From assembly GCA_965238155.1 (NCBI GenBank), contig OZ250175.1, forward strand, positions 744,001 through 808,000: 64,000 nt of DNA, written 5' to 3'. Every line of letters starts with the position of its first letter. Position 1 is the first letter of the stretch. Positions 1 through 9,442 of the stretch are shown here, piece by piece. Under the pieces are notes generated by a model. That model saw only the letters and a program-made list of their open reading frames with translations, was not told the origin of the DNA and searched no databases. Made by a program: the position numbers and the translations under genes. The DNA is from BJGV01 sp964196335. GTDB lineage: Bacteria > Pseudomonadota > Gammaproteobacteria > Burkholderiales > Nitrosomonadaceae.

Positions 1-1331
1 AGATCTGCTGAGCAGGGGGCTGCAGAGGCACAATACAACCTTGCAATCATGTATACCAATGGCCAGGGTGTTAATCAAGACTATCAACAGGCTGCAAACT
101 GGTATTAAAGGCAGCTGAGCAAGGGCACGCGCAATCACAATATAACTTAGGGTTAATATATGCTGATGGTCAAGGGGTTAACCAGGATTATCAGCAGGCA
201 GCAGCTTGGTATGAAAAAGCTGCTGATCAAGGACATGCTAAGGCGCAATACAATTTGGGGCTTGTACATGCCGATGGTCAAGGAGTAGCACAGGATTACC
301 GGGAGGCTGTAAAGTGTTATTACAAAGCAGCAAAGCAAGGAAATGCGAGCGCCCAGTACAATCTGGGGCTTATATATGCCAACGGTCAGGGAGTTACTCA
401 GGATTACCGTCAGGCAGCGTTTTGGTATCACAATGCAGCCGTACAGGGAATAGCAAATTCACAATACAGTCTGGGACTAATATATACCAATGGTCAGGGT
501 GTTACTCAGGATTATCTTCAGGCAGCGAATTGGTATCACAAAGCGGCTATACAGGGTCATGCAAAAGCACAATTAAATTTAGGTATCATGTATGACAAGG
601 GTTTAGGGGTTAATCAGAATTTTCGCCAGGCTGCAAACTGGTATCACAAGGCAGCCAGTCAAAGAGTTGCAAGAGCGCAGTCGAATTTAGGTGTTATGTA
701 CGCTAACGGCGAAGGGGTCAGACAAGATATTCGCGAGGCCTCAAACTGGTGGCACAAAGCTGCTAAACAAGGGTATGCAAAGGCACAATCAAATTTAGGT
801 GCTATGTATGTAAAAGGCCAAGGAATTTCACAGAATTTTCAGAAGGCAGCGAAATGGTTTCGCAAAGCTGCTGAGCAGAGACATGCCCTGGGACTTATGT
901 ATGTAAAGGATCTGGGAATCTCACTAGTAGATTTCCAGCAGGATGCTATTTGGTGGCGTACGGTGGCTGAAGAGGGATACGCAAAAGCACAGTCAAATTT
1001 AGGGGTTATGTACGACAAAGGCCATGGTGTTAAGCAGGATTACAACCAAGCAGTAAAATGGTATCACAAGGCTGCCGATCAGGGGTATGCCAAGGCACAA
1101 GATAATTTAAGTATTATGTACTACGAAGGACTCGGTGTTAAACAGGACTTCATTAAAGCTCATATATTGTGGAAACTTGGAAGTGTAAATAGTGATGTAA
1201 ATTCACTTAAGAATTCTCCTGAGTACTTCCCTAAGGATCGCAAAGCTTTTCAAAATAGGGTAAGTAAGAACCAAAGCATGGTTGCAGGCAAACTGCCAGC
1301 AGATAAAGTTGCATCAGAAAAATTCAGTTAA
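1..1331 (+). pseudogene. Sel1-repeat (TPR-like) protein, frameshifted and missing its 5' end
   Basis: The translation is a run of about eleven Sel1-like repeats of roughly 36 residues, each with the pattern AxxQYNLGxxYxxGxGVxQDYxxAxxWYxKAAxQG. Sel1 repeats form alpha-solenoid scaffolds for protein-protein contacts. From base 1 the repeats are open in frame 1 up to a TAA at 106-108. Repeats then resume in frame 3 from about 108 to the TAA at 1329-1331. One base is missing in the WY-x-KAA junction, so a single -1 frameshift splits one gene. The TTG at 255 is only an internal codon of a repeat. The 5' end and any signal peptide lie outside the window. It is a relative of the intact Sel1 gene at 57,150. 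It may be a true pseudogene or a sequencing indel. Confidence 0.8.
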
Positions 1332-2064
1332 CTAACTATCTGATCTTTTCACCGACCGGTATAATAGGATTTAACTTCCGAGATTAATTTGTATAAGTTG
1401 ATGATTGTAGTATTACAATTTATTTCACCAATGTAATTACCAAAAATATTTGTTTTTATGTCAAGATTTAGCTTGACTTTTTGTAGTAAATTTGCCTGGA
1501 TTCTACGTAGTAATCCACATTTATTGCCCTGGCAGCATGAACATATGGCGCAAACCCGCACGGGTCTTGATTGTGAAAATAACTATATGTTTTACAACAA
1601 TAAATTATGAGTTTAAAATTTAATCTAATTAAGAAATATCCTTATGAAAGGGTACCTTAACAGCTTTAAAAGCAAATAATCCACAAACTTATCCACAGTT
1701 ACTGTGGACAAGGAAATCAGACAATCAATATTTTGAATGATCAGATAAAATCTATTTTGTGTAACTATGCAAAAATAAATTTCACTCTGCTTTCAGGAGC
1801 TTGATGTAAAATAATTATTTCTTTCGAATGAGAATAAAATTTATGGAGAAGCATTGCTCAATGAAAGCTATCTCTATACCATAGGATATCTATTGATATT
1901 CGAATAATATATTCACTAACCCAGTTTCGTATTACAGCTAAATAAATAGTAAGAGTACGTCCGTATTTATAGTTTAGTTGTGCTATATATTGTTTGGCTG
2001 GGATGATAATTTCTGATATTAGCTTTAAAAAGTTTATGAGATATTACTGCTAACCTATTATAGG
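1332..2064. other. AT-rich intergenic region
   Basis: No convincing gene is seen in these 733 bases. A 70-codon open frame on the minus strand (1349-1561) has no recognisable features and is treated as chance. The region is strongly AT-rich and contains a small cluster of DnaA-box-like nonamers (annotated separately). Confidence 0.5.
1677..1711. promoter_or_regulatory. Cluster of three DnaA-box-like nonamers
   Basis: TTATCCACA, a perfect consensus DnaA box, lies at 1689-1697. TAATCCACA (one mismatch) is at 1677-1685, and an inverted TTGTCCACA (one mismatch) is at 1703-1711 on the minus strand. Three sites in 35 bp inside an AT-rich gap is more than expected by chance. Whether DnaA binds here (titration site, regulation or an origin) is not shown by the sequence. 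Confidence 0.4.
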
Positions 2065-2073
2065 GTGACAACG

Positions 2074-2526
2074 ATGATTGAAAGTTTCCGAGGTGAAGAG
2101 GGATTTAAAAAACTGGTTGAAGAAATTCTTAAACAAAAGATTGTTTTTGATAATGAAGAGCTAGCCCAAGCTATGGCACAGTCCTGTTTCCTTTTTAATC
2201 ATGCCCCGAATTCAACAATTATTTCTCATAATGGAACTGATAACGATTTTTGTCTGATTATCAGCGGCCATGTATCTATACAAATTAATGGTAAAGAAGT
2301 TGCGCAGCGTGTTTCTGGTGATTACGTTGGTGAAATGGCGGTGATTGATCCAACTTGTCTCAGATCAGCAGATGTAGTATCAATCGATGAAGTTACTGTA
2401 GCACGTATTACAGAGCTCGCTTTTAGTTCATTGGCAGACAAATATCCTCAACTCTGGAGAATTTTGGCTCTGGAACTCGGAGCAAGACTTCGCCAGCTCA
2501 CTGAAAGTGTTTCCGCCCAGAAATAA
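2074..2526 (+). CDS. Cyclic nucleotide-binding domain protein (stand-alone)
   Basis: About 150 residues with a single cNMP-binding beta-roll: residues near SGHVSIQINGKEVAQRVSGDYVG and GEMAVIDPTCLRSADVV correspond to the phosphate-binding cassette region, where FGEMAL...RSA is typical. No helix-turn-helix follows, so this is not a complete CRP/FNR regulator. It probably works as a small cAMP or cGMP sensor or as a partner subunit. A GTG at 2065 is in frame, but ATG at 2074 has AGGGTG at a suitable distance and is preferred. A class III cyclase is encoded at 4,449-6,635, so a local second-messenger link is possible but not shown. Ligand specificity cannot be read from the sequence. Confidence 0.7.
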   Translation: MIESFRGEEGFKKLVEEILKQKIVFDNEELAQAMAQSCFLFNHAPNSTIISHNGTDNDFCLIISGHVSIQINGKEVAQRVSGDYVGEMAVIDPTCLRSADVVSIDEVTVARITELAFSSLADKYPQLWRILALELGARLRQLTESVSAQK

Positions 2527-2876
2527 AATTTAAGGTATAACAAAGACTGGTTTTTCTAAGTCAGAAACCACCAATTTTTATTCACAATTTTAGTTTCAAT
2601 ACACCTTCCTCATAAGTCTCGGTAATACCGGTACGTAGTATTTCTCCTGCTTATTATACTTATAACCTGTTGTCATTTTATGCAGGCATAAATCTAACCA
2701 TAAGATCTTTATATAGATTTTCATAGACTGTAACCAATTTACCCGCAGGGCGTATTATTAACTAATTGTCATAGTAAAAATTTTCTATAAGTTTAGGTGT
2801 AATTTACTTACTTTATAGGGGTAAGAAAAATAACTGGTATAGCGTCTTAGAAGTGGAAGTACGACGGAGGAGTCCT
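2527..2876. other. Intergenic region, nothing recognised
   Basis: 350 bases with no supported gene or RNA. It ends with the ribosome-binding site of msrB (GGAGGAG at about 2866-2872). Confidence 0.4.
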
Positions 2877-3401
2877 ATGAAACGTAGATTTTTATTAAAA
2901 AGTCTCACTGTGATTGCTATCTTGCCTTTAATTGAGGCGTGCTCCAGAGGGCAGGCAATTGCAGGTTCCCCTGGCCCCATCACAGTTACCCCGCTAAACA
3001 AGCAACACAGTACATGGCGTACTTTTTTATCACCTGAAGCCTATCAGGTACTGTTTGAGGAGGATACTGAGCGTCCGAGTACCAGTGCGCTGAATTATGA
3101 GCATCGGGACGGGATCTTTATTTGTGCTGCATGCTATCTGCCGTTATTTGAAAGTGCATTTAAATACGAAAGCGGAACAGGCTGGCCTAGCTTTACTCAG
3201 CCTATTGCAGGGCATATAGAAACAAAACGTGATTTTAAGATGATTATACCGCGTACCGAATACCACTGTGCACGATGTGGTGGACACCAGGGTCATATCT
3301 TTAGTGACGGCCCTCCTCCACGTGGAGAACGTTGGTGCAACAATGGTGTAGCGCTAAAATTTATACCGGACGAAGAGTCTGTTCCAGCTCTCAGGGGTTG
3401 A
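2877..3401 (+). CDS. msrB: Exported peptide-methionine (R)-S-oxide reductase MsrB
   Basis: 174 residues. The N-terminus (MKRRFLLKSLTVIAILPLIEAC) is a signal sequence ending in a lipobox-like Cys. The MsrB domain then shows both zinc CxxC pairs (CAAC and CARC), the GTGWPSF motif, GGHQGHIFSDGP and the catalytic Cys in ERWCNNGVALKF. MsrB reduces methionine-R-sulfoxide in proteins; the leader places it in the envelope. The start at 2877 is chosen because GGAGGAG lies just upstream; an in-frame ATG at 2853 is less likely. msrA begins two bases after the stop, so the two are probably one operon for repair of oxidised envelope proteins. Confidence 0.9.
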   Translation: MKRRFLLKSLTVIAILPLIEACSRGQAIAGSPGPITVTPLNKQHSTWRTFLSPEAYQVLFEEDTERPSTSALNYEHRDGIFICAACYLPLFESAFKYESGTGWPSFTQPIAGHIETKRDFKMIIPRTEYHCARCGGHQGHIFSDGPPPRGERWCNNGVALKFIPDEESVPALRG

Positions 3402-3403
3402 TC

Positions 3404-4065
3404 ATGTGGGTTCTGAATAAAGCCAGTATAGTCTTCAGCAGTGTCATGATACTTACAATATTTTCTGCGTGCGAACAAATAAATACTCAGAAGTTGGATA
3501 CTCACGGCATAGCTAAAGCTGATAGTCATCCTGTTAATTCAAATATAGGCATTGCTACTTTTGCCGGAGGCTGTTTTTGGTGTACTGAAGCAGATTTTGA
3601 TAAAGTGCCGGGAGTACTGTCCACCACATCCGGTTATATCGGAGGATCAAAAGCTGATGCGAACTATGAGCGAGTATCTTCAGGCAAAACAGGCCACGTT
3701 GAAGCTGTAGAGGTGCACTTCGATCCGACCAAGACTAATTATGCTAAGTTGTTAGCAGCATACTGGCCGACAATTGATCCGCTTACGTCCAATCGCCAAT
3801 TTTGTGATCGTGGTCTGCAGTATCGGAGCGCGATTTTCTATGATAATCTTGATCAAAAAAATTAGCTGAAGTATCCAAGGATGAATTGGCAGCTTCCGGA
3901 CGCTTTAGCAAACCAATTATGACTAAAATATGGCCGACAACAACATTTTATCCTGCAGAAAAAAATCACCAGGACTATTACATCAAAAATCCAATTCGTT
4001 ATGCATATTATCGAAGTAGTTGTGGCCGGGATGGACGTCTGGAAGAAGTATGGGGTAAAAAATGA
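3404..4065 (+). pseudogene. msrA: Exported peptide-methionine (S)-S-oxide reductase MsrA, frameshifted
   Basis: The first part encodes a lipoprotein signal (MWVLNKASIVFSSVMILTIFSAC) and the MsrA core with the catalytic GGCFWC motif, GYIGG, GHVEAVEV and the WPTIDP region. The frame stops at a TAG directly after a run of seven A (about 3854-3860, YDNLDQKN-stop). The rest of MsrA continues in the shifted frame to the TGA at 4063-4065 (QKKLAEVSKDELAASGRFSK..., FYPAEKNHQDYY..., CGRDGRLEEVWGKK). One extra A restores about 220 residues. The context C-AAA-AAA-T can be read as a -1 slippery heptamer (A AAA AAT), so ribosomal or polymerase slippage may still give some full-length product. Decay or a sequencing error is equally possible. 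Confidence 0.8.
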
Positions 4066-4448
4066 TAACTATAAAATTATTAATGGTTCGATTGAGGATA
4101 CTTAAAAACTGACAACGATTTATGTACTACGACTAAAATCGTCGTGCAAAACTTGAAACGAGTACTCCTGACTACACTTTAGTAAATGCAAATGCCAGTT
4201 ATCTTATCAAGGCAACCAAATCGGTTGGCATTACGTTTTTTTACAGGGTAAGAACTTACTTAATTAAGAAATACGCGTGCATACCTCGTTTCTAAAAGAT
4301 TTTGCACCACGACCTGGGCGCGCCCTAATAGTAGGAATTAACGGAGAGTTTTAATTCTGATATTTAGAGATATGAACAGTATTAACAAGATGAAGTAAAT
4401 AACGGGTTGACTTTTAGTCATGAGCAGAAAGAAATCTGAATACAATAT
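4066..4448. other. Intergenic region, nothing recognised
   Basis: About 380 bases between convergent msrA and the cyclase gene. No open frame, RNA or clear hairpin terminator is supported. Confidence 0.4.
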
Positions 4449-6635
4449 TTATTTTCGCTTATCTATAATGAGATCACTTTGCACATTACCCTCTGATTTA
4501 GTATTTTTACCAAGTCGCTTAATATGTAGAGAAACAAGCGGATCATCCGGATAGCGGGTACCAAGATCACGAAATATTTGTGCAGCTGTTTGATCCCCTC
4601 CGGTCATTAGATCATACGCTGCCAGGTATTCTTTCAGTGGAGCATATTTTTCAACATGATGAGTAGGAAGTGGTTCATATACCTTTAATATTTTTTTCTT
4701 TCCCTTGAGTCTTACACGACCAACTGGGCGTACACAAGCATCCGGGCATTCATTTAATGTGGTTTCCGATATACAGATATTGGTCCCGGTAAGTTTGTTA
4801 AAATTCTCCAAACGAGCAGCAGTATTGACCGGATCTCCCAGGGCTCTGTAATCGAAAATAGTTGATCCTCCAAAGTTACCCACAACAACTTCACCAGAGT
4901 GGATTCCTATTCGTGTTTTACCGAATTCAATGCCCTTTGCTGCAAGTTCCTCCAGGTAGTTGGTGGCAAATACATCCATTTCAAGTGCACAGGCAAGTGC
5001 ACGTGAGCAGTGGTCTGCCTGTGATACGGGAGCAGAGAACATAATAGCTACCGCATCACCAACGATACGATCCAGGGTTCCTTCGTGCCGGAAAGCAATG
5101 GCAATCATCTGATCTAAATAGGTGTTCAGTAAGGTTACTGCTTTGTTTGGCTCAATACTTTCTATTAGATTAGTAAAGCCAGCCAGATCAGTAAAAATAA
5201 AGCTGCATTCCTGTAATTTTCCACCTAATTGCATGTCGTCCGGATGGTCCACTAAATAGCTTACCTTGTTGGGGGAGACATAACGTGAGAAAGCTGTCTT
5301 GATCCAGCGTTGCTCTATTTCACTGATATAGTGATGAAGCAGACTACCAAACACGAAAGTTAAAAAGAAAATTAGTGCAGGCATAGTTGTGTTGAGGAGC
5401 AACTCATAATGGCGGAAAGCGTACCAGCCCCCGAAAAATAGAGCTGCCAGACAGATGAAAGTTATACTCGCGGCTAAAAGTGCTTTGGTGCGTATTGAAA
5501 CAAATCCAATGAATAATCCGCCAATTATTATCGTTATAATTTCAGCGGCATGCGCCCATCCGGGCCGCTCCAGGATATGGCCTGATAACATCTGCTCTAG
5601 TGCCTGTGCATGAATTTCAACACCGGGTAAGATGCGCCCTAGCGGACTGAATCTTAGATCCATTAACCCTTGTGCAGAGCTGCCAATCAGTACTATATGG
5701 CCGTCAAGTAAAGTATCAGGAACTGCTCCGGCAAGTACTTTCCAGGCTGGTAAATAGCGGTTAGGTACATCCCGGGAGTAATGTACCCAAATTTCTCCTT
5801 GTGCTGTAGTTGGAATTTCAAACTGACCAATCTTAATTTCTGTTAGTCCTGTATTACGGCCTTCAGATTTTAAAACATAGTTATTTTCACCCTGTGCAAC
5901 GCGAAGAGTTTCTGAGATCAGGCTTGGAACCGGTTTACCAGATACTTGTAGTACCAGTGGAATTCTTCGTACAACTCCGTCACTATCAGGGATGAAACTT
6001 AGTGCACCGTTTCCTTTTGCAGCTTTATCCAGTATGGGTAATGCCGTAATAGTGCTATCAAAGGAATGTAACCAGTTTCCCGGGAACTCACCTATATTGA
6101 TGTAACGGAATGGACGCGATGGCTCTGTTGAAACTGAAACTACTGATTTTTCTTTGTTCGGATTGTCGCCCATAGGTCCACGCTCTACAATAAATCCAAG
6201 AACGACATCAGATTTATTTAGGCTATCTGCAAGTATCTCGTCATGATCAGAAAGGGTTTTGAGTGCATTACGTAATGGAATCTCGAGAGGCCATAGATCG
6301 GCCATTGCTTGTGGTGAAGTACGATCCGGCTCAGAGAATATAATATCAAAGCCGATAGTTGCTACCTGAGCCGCATTAAGTCTCTCTATAAGTTCAGCTA
6401 TACGGGTACGCGGCCACGGCCATTGACCAAGTTTAGTAAGGCTTGTCTCATCAACATCAATAATTCGTACCGGAACATCAGTATAATCACGCGGGTGCCA
6501 TCGCTGATACTGGTCAAAAAGATTATTGCGCAACGTTTGTATCGGTAACGGGTCAAATAATAGGATTATCAGGCCAAAAATAACAGAAACGACTGGCAGA
6601 ATTGTGCCGAGGCGTCGTAGTGAGATAGTTGTCAT
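4449..6635 (-). CDS. CHASE2-domain class III adenylate/guanylate cyclase
   Basis: 728 residues. An N-terminal membrane segment (about 12-30) precedes an extracytoplasmic CHASE2 sensor domain (about 35-335, with VRIIDVDETSL, GQWPWPR, FDIIFSEPD and HIVLIGSSAQGL). Two or three membrane helices (about 355-435) and a class III cyclase catalytic domain (about 465-640) follow. Catalytic features are visible: the metal Asp in IFTDLAGFT, the second in IVGDAVAIMFSAP, and RALGDPVNTAARLE with the transition-state Asn/Arg. The choice between ATP and GTP is not certain. It is divergent from a FecR-domain gene, a pairing often seen with CHASE2 cyclases. A stand-alone cyclic-nucleotide-binding protein is encoded about 2 kb away. 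Confidence 0.88.
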   Translation of the reverse strand: MTTISLRRLGTILPVVSVIFGLIILLFDPLPIQTLRNNLFDQYQRWHPRDYTDVPVRIIDVDETSLTKLGQWPWPRTRIAELIERLNAAQVATIGFDIIFSEPDRTSPQAMADLWPLEIPLRNALKTLSDHDEILADSLNKSDVVLGFIVERGPMGDNPNKEKSVVSVSTEPSRPFRYINIGEFPGNWLHSFDSTITALPILDKAAKGNGALSFIPDSDGVVRRIPLVLQVSGKPVPSLISETLRVAQGENNYVLKSEGRNTGLTEIKIGQFEIPTTAQGEIWVHYSRDVPNRYLPAWKVLAGAVPDTLLDGHIVLIGSSAQGLMDLRFSPLGRILPGVEIHAQALEQMLSGHILERPGWAHAAEIITIIIGGLFIGFVSIRTKALLAASITFICLAALFFGGWYAFRHYELLLNTTMPALIFFLTFVFGSLLHHYISEIEQRWIKTAFSRYVSPNKVSYLVDHPDDMQLGGKLQECSFIFTDLAGFTNLIESIEPNKAVTLLNTYLDQMIAIAFRHEGTLDRIVGDAVAIMFSAPVSQADHCSRALACALEMDVFATNYLEELAAKGIEFGKTRIGIHSGEVVVGNFGGSTIFDYRALGDPVNTAARLENFNKLTGTNICISETTLNECPDACVRPVGRVRLKGKKKILKVYEPLPTHHVEKYAPLKEYLAAYDLMTGGDQTAAQIFRDLGTRYPDDPLVSLHIKRLGKNTKSEGNVQSDLIIDKRK

Positions 6636-6908
6636 TTGTCCGGCCAGTTATAGTCACCCGGCCGTCTAAAGGCCGTTTTCCAAATGTCGGCTCCTCTGAT
6701 ATTCAGATTTCACCTATAGTAGAGAATCCCGCCATAATTTGCATGTTTTCATAGTGAGAGAGGGTCGAAATGAAATTAAAGTGTCCCGATACTTACTAAA
6801 ATTTGTTATGTTCTTAAGTAAAAGACAGTTTTCTTTTGCCTTTCGGTAGTCTATCCTATGATAATCAGCGAGGCAAAGCAGTTTGACTTACTTGCGCGGG
6901 AGAACGTG

Positions 6909-7343
6909 ATGTCCAGACTAATTTTAATATGCTCCATGCTGTTAATGAATAGCGTGTGGGCCGATGAGCTGCCACCAATCGGCTATGTCAAGACTTTAAC
7001 TGGTGAGGCTACTGTTACGACCAGCGGGGACATTATCAGAGCTAAAGTTGGTACTCCCATATACCAAAGCAGTGTACTCAATACCCGTACCCAAAGCAGC
7101 ATGGGCATTACCTTAAAGGATGCGACTGTATTTTCACTAGGGCCTGAGACTAAATTTGCTATTGATGAGTATGCTTATGCACCGGCCAAAAACAAACTTA
7201 AATTTGGCAGCAGGATAACCAAAGGCAGTTTAAATTATGTCTCAGGAGTTATTGCCAAACTCCAGCCGGAGGCAGTGAAGATTAAGACTCCGACCGGAAC
7301 TATTGGTGTGCGTGGTACCAAGTTTGCCGTCAAGGTAGAATAA
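6909..7343 (+). CDS. Exported FecR-domain protein
   Basis: About 144 residues: a signal peptide (MSRLILICSMLLMNSVWA-DE) and then a FecR domain with GEATVTTSGD, SSMGITLKDATVFSLGPETKFAIDEY, and a C-terminal VKIKTPTGTIGVRGTKFAV block typical of the family. It has no membrane anchor, so it is probably periplasmic. The ATG at 6909 is chosen because it directly precedes the signal peptide; an in-frame ATG at 6858 would put 17 hydrophilic residues in front. It is divergent from the CHASE2 cyclase gene and may be its periplasmic ligand or partner (inference from neighbourhood). Confidence 0.8.
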   Translation: MSRLILICSMLLMNSVWADELPPIGYVKTLTGEATVTTSGDIIRAKVGTPIYQSSVLNTRTQSSMGITLKDATVFSLGPETKFAIDEYAYAPAKNKLKFGSRITKGSLNYVSGVIAKLQPEAVKIKTPTGTIGVRGTKFAVKVE

Positions 7344-7411
7344 CTTGCCTACTAAATAATAGTATTTGGTCTCCTGAAATCCATGAATGACAGGAATTTT
7401 GGGGTAATAAG

Positions 7412-7888
7412 ATGAGCGTAACTTTACAACATGCGATTGACCAGCTGCGAGTACATGCTAGATGTGACCTCCAACGGTTCTGTCCCCTGAATTATTTTCA
7501 TGGAAGAAGCCATTCGTTAATTGCAGATTTTAATTTGACATGGCCGTTACTCCAGGCACCTGCTACAAACCGTTTTACTGCTCGTGAAATCGCTGCTGCA
7601 ACAGCTTTAAAAGATCTTTCTGTATACGAAAATCGTTATCAAAAAATATGGAAGGATACGAAACTAGTTAAAGATACTTTGGGGAAAGGTTATACCGAAT
7701 TATCCGAATCAGAGAGTAGAGAGATATACACTTTACTGGAGATAGTTTATTGTTCAGCTTTAAGTTATATGCAGGTTATTGGCGCGCCAAGCCTGATTAA
7801 AGTATTCGAACAAGCTGCACCAAAAATACATGTGGCACTGAAAACTGAAATTGAACCGGGCACCATTCTTGACTGGTCATTTGTATGA
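7412..7888 (+). CDS. Conserved-looking hypothetical protein
   Basis: 158 residues, not recognised. There is no signal peptide or membrane segment; the protein looks soluble and mostly helical, with a Cys pair region near residues 18-24 (CDLQRFC) and an HGRSHS stretch. The start is supported by GGGGTAATA just upstream. It follows the FecR gene after 68 bases and is followed by a strong hairpin with a T run at 7986-8024, so it may end the FecR transcript. No function is proposed. Confidence 0.55.
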   Translation: MSVTLQHAIDQLRVHARCDLQRFCPLNYFHGRSHSLIADFNLTWPLLQAPATNRFTAREIAAATALKDLSVYENRYQKIWKDTKLVKDTLGKGYTELSESESREIYTLLEIVYCSALSYMQVIGAPSLIKVFEQAAPKIHVALKTEIEPGTILDWSFV

Positions 7889-7985
7889 TGAGGATTAATA
7901 AATTCTTTATTTGTATATGGGCAAGTTGTTCAGTAAATTAGTTATTTAACAGGGACACAATCGGAGTGATTTAGTCACTCAAATG

Positions 7986-8024
7986 ACAAAGACCCGGGTG
8001 ATTTAAACTTGGGTCTTTGTTTTT
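7986..8024 (+). terminator. Rho-independent terminator-like hairpin
   Basis: Perfect 10-bp arms ACAAAGACCC (7986-7995) and GGGTCTTTGT (8011-8020), followed by TTTT. The arm sequence closely resembles the hairpin downstream of the intact tRNA-Lys (CAAAGACTTAGG / CCTAGGTCTTTG), so it appears to have come with the adjoining tRNA relic. Confidence 0.7.
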
Positions 8025-8025
8025 C

Positions 8026-8063
8026 CGGTGGGTTGTGAGAGAGATCAAACTCTCTTCCACCCT
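8026..8063 (-). pseudogene. Degenerate tRNA-Lys 3'-end relic
   Basis: Read on the minus strand, it has a T-arm with GAGAGTTTGATCTCTC followed by CACAACCCACC, matching the end of tRNA-Lys (GAGAGTTCGATCCTCTCACGACCCACC) with several changes. The similarity continues into the downstream hairpin. No 5' half is present, so it cannot be a functional tRNA. It lies in the same orientation as the cleaner relic at 21,119-21,163, with the carboxysome cluster between them. Confidence 0.6.
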
Positions 8064-8205
8064 TACTGTATGAATTCCATGGTCACTTCATTTTGGCATA
8101 TACCATCTTTTTCAAATAGACTAATGTTCTGTAATGTAGCAAGATTCTGAATAACAGATTCGGAACAAATAACCTGAACACTTAAAATGAATTAGCAGGA
8201 GAGTC

Positions 8206-9221
8206 ATGATGCAATATCTAACAGAGTTGGAAACAACCATACGTGATATGGTACAAAAAGGTCGCGGCGTGCTCGCTGCCGATGAAAGTGCGCCCACTGT
8301 CGCCAAGCGATTTAAGGCAATTGATGTGGAATCTACTGAGGAAAACCGTCGCGCCTGGCGAAGTTTACTGGTAACAACAAAGGGGCTTGGTCAATATATC
8401 AGCGGTATTATACTGTTCGAGGAGACACTGGAACAGAAAACCGATAAAGGCGATGCCATCCCTGAGGCGGCCTGGGAACAGAATATCGTGCCGGGCATTA
8501 AAGTGGACAAGGGTAAGATTCCGCTGGCACTGTCAGCGGGTGATTTGATAACACAGGGTCTGGACGGTCTTGCTGAGCGCTTGCGAGTTTATAAAATACA
8601 GGGTGCACGTTTTGCAAAATGGCGAGAAGTCTATGCTATCGATGATCATGTACCGACAAAACACGGCATCGAAGCTAATGCAGAGATGCTGGCCCGCTAT
8701 GCTGCAGTATGCCAGGCAGAAGGTTTGGTGCCAATTGTAGAACCGGAAGTCTTAATGGACGGCGATCACGACATCGACCGCCACGCAGAGGTTACTGAAG
8801 CAGTACAACATGCAGTATTCCATGCCTTGTATCGTCATCACGTGGCACTCGAATTGATGATACTCAAACCCAACATGATACTGCCCGGACAGGACTGCCG
8901 CCGGGCCCAACCGGATGAAGTGGCTGAGGCGACACTTAAAGTTTTACGGCGCACAGTGCCCGCATCAGTATCAAGCATCAATTTTCTCTCAGGTGGCCAG
9001 GGCCCAGAAGAAGCTACTGCCAATTGAATGCAATCAATCAACAGGCAGAAAGAGCGCCTTGGCAACTTAGCATTTCTTATGGGCGTGCACTGCAACAAAC
9101 CGCTTTGCAGGCTTGGCTGGGTAGGACAGAGAATGTACAAGTTGCGCAACAAGCATTGTTAAAACGTGCACAACTTAATCACCTGGCGATGCTTGGTGAG
9201 TATCAAACAACACTGGAATAA
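8206..9221 (+). pseudogene. Class I fructose-bisphosphate aldolase, split by a one-base frameshift
   Basis: The first frame (8206-9027) covers most of a eukaryote-type class I aldolase: GRGVLAADES near the N-terminus, GARFAKWREV, EPEVLMDG, and the Schiff-base Lys in ELMILKPNM, ending at SGGQGPEEATAN-stop. The missing C-terminus (NAINQQAERAPWQLS...SYGRALQQ...GEYQTTLE) continues in the next frame from 9024 to 9221. One T is missing at GCCAATTGAATG. The TGA at 9025-9027 overlaps a TTG at 9024, so coupled re-initiation giving a two-piece enzyme cannot be excluded. Aldolase serves glycolysis, gluconeogenesis and the Calvin cycle, fitting its place near cbbLS. The C-terminal region is normally needed for full activity. 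AGGAG lies before the start. Confidence 0.85.
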
Positions 9222-9442
9222 ACGTAACCGAACTAAAATCTTTAAATTCCTTTAACCAATAATTAAAGTCAATTTGGGAAAAATTTAAATAAATATTTTT
9301 GGGATATAATGGAAAAATATAGAAATATCATTGTAAATTAACATATATGTATAAATGCAATGACCTTAATTCAGCTTGATTGAAACAACACATCCTGAAA
9401 GATGTAAATTGCAACGAAGGACTCTGATATTTATGGTGCAAT

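Noticed and set aside
153..431. Open frame opposite the Sel1 repeats
   Set aside because: It mirrors the repeat periodicity of the real gene on the other strand; similar shadows occur opposite the Sel1 gene at 57,150.
1349..1561. 70-codon Cys-rich frame on the minus strand
   Set aside because: No ribosome-binding site, no domain and no conserved pattern; likely chance in a non-coding gap.
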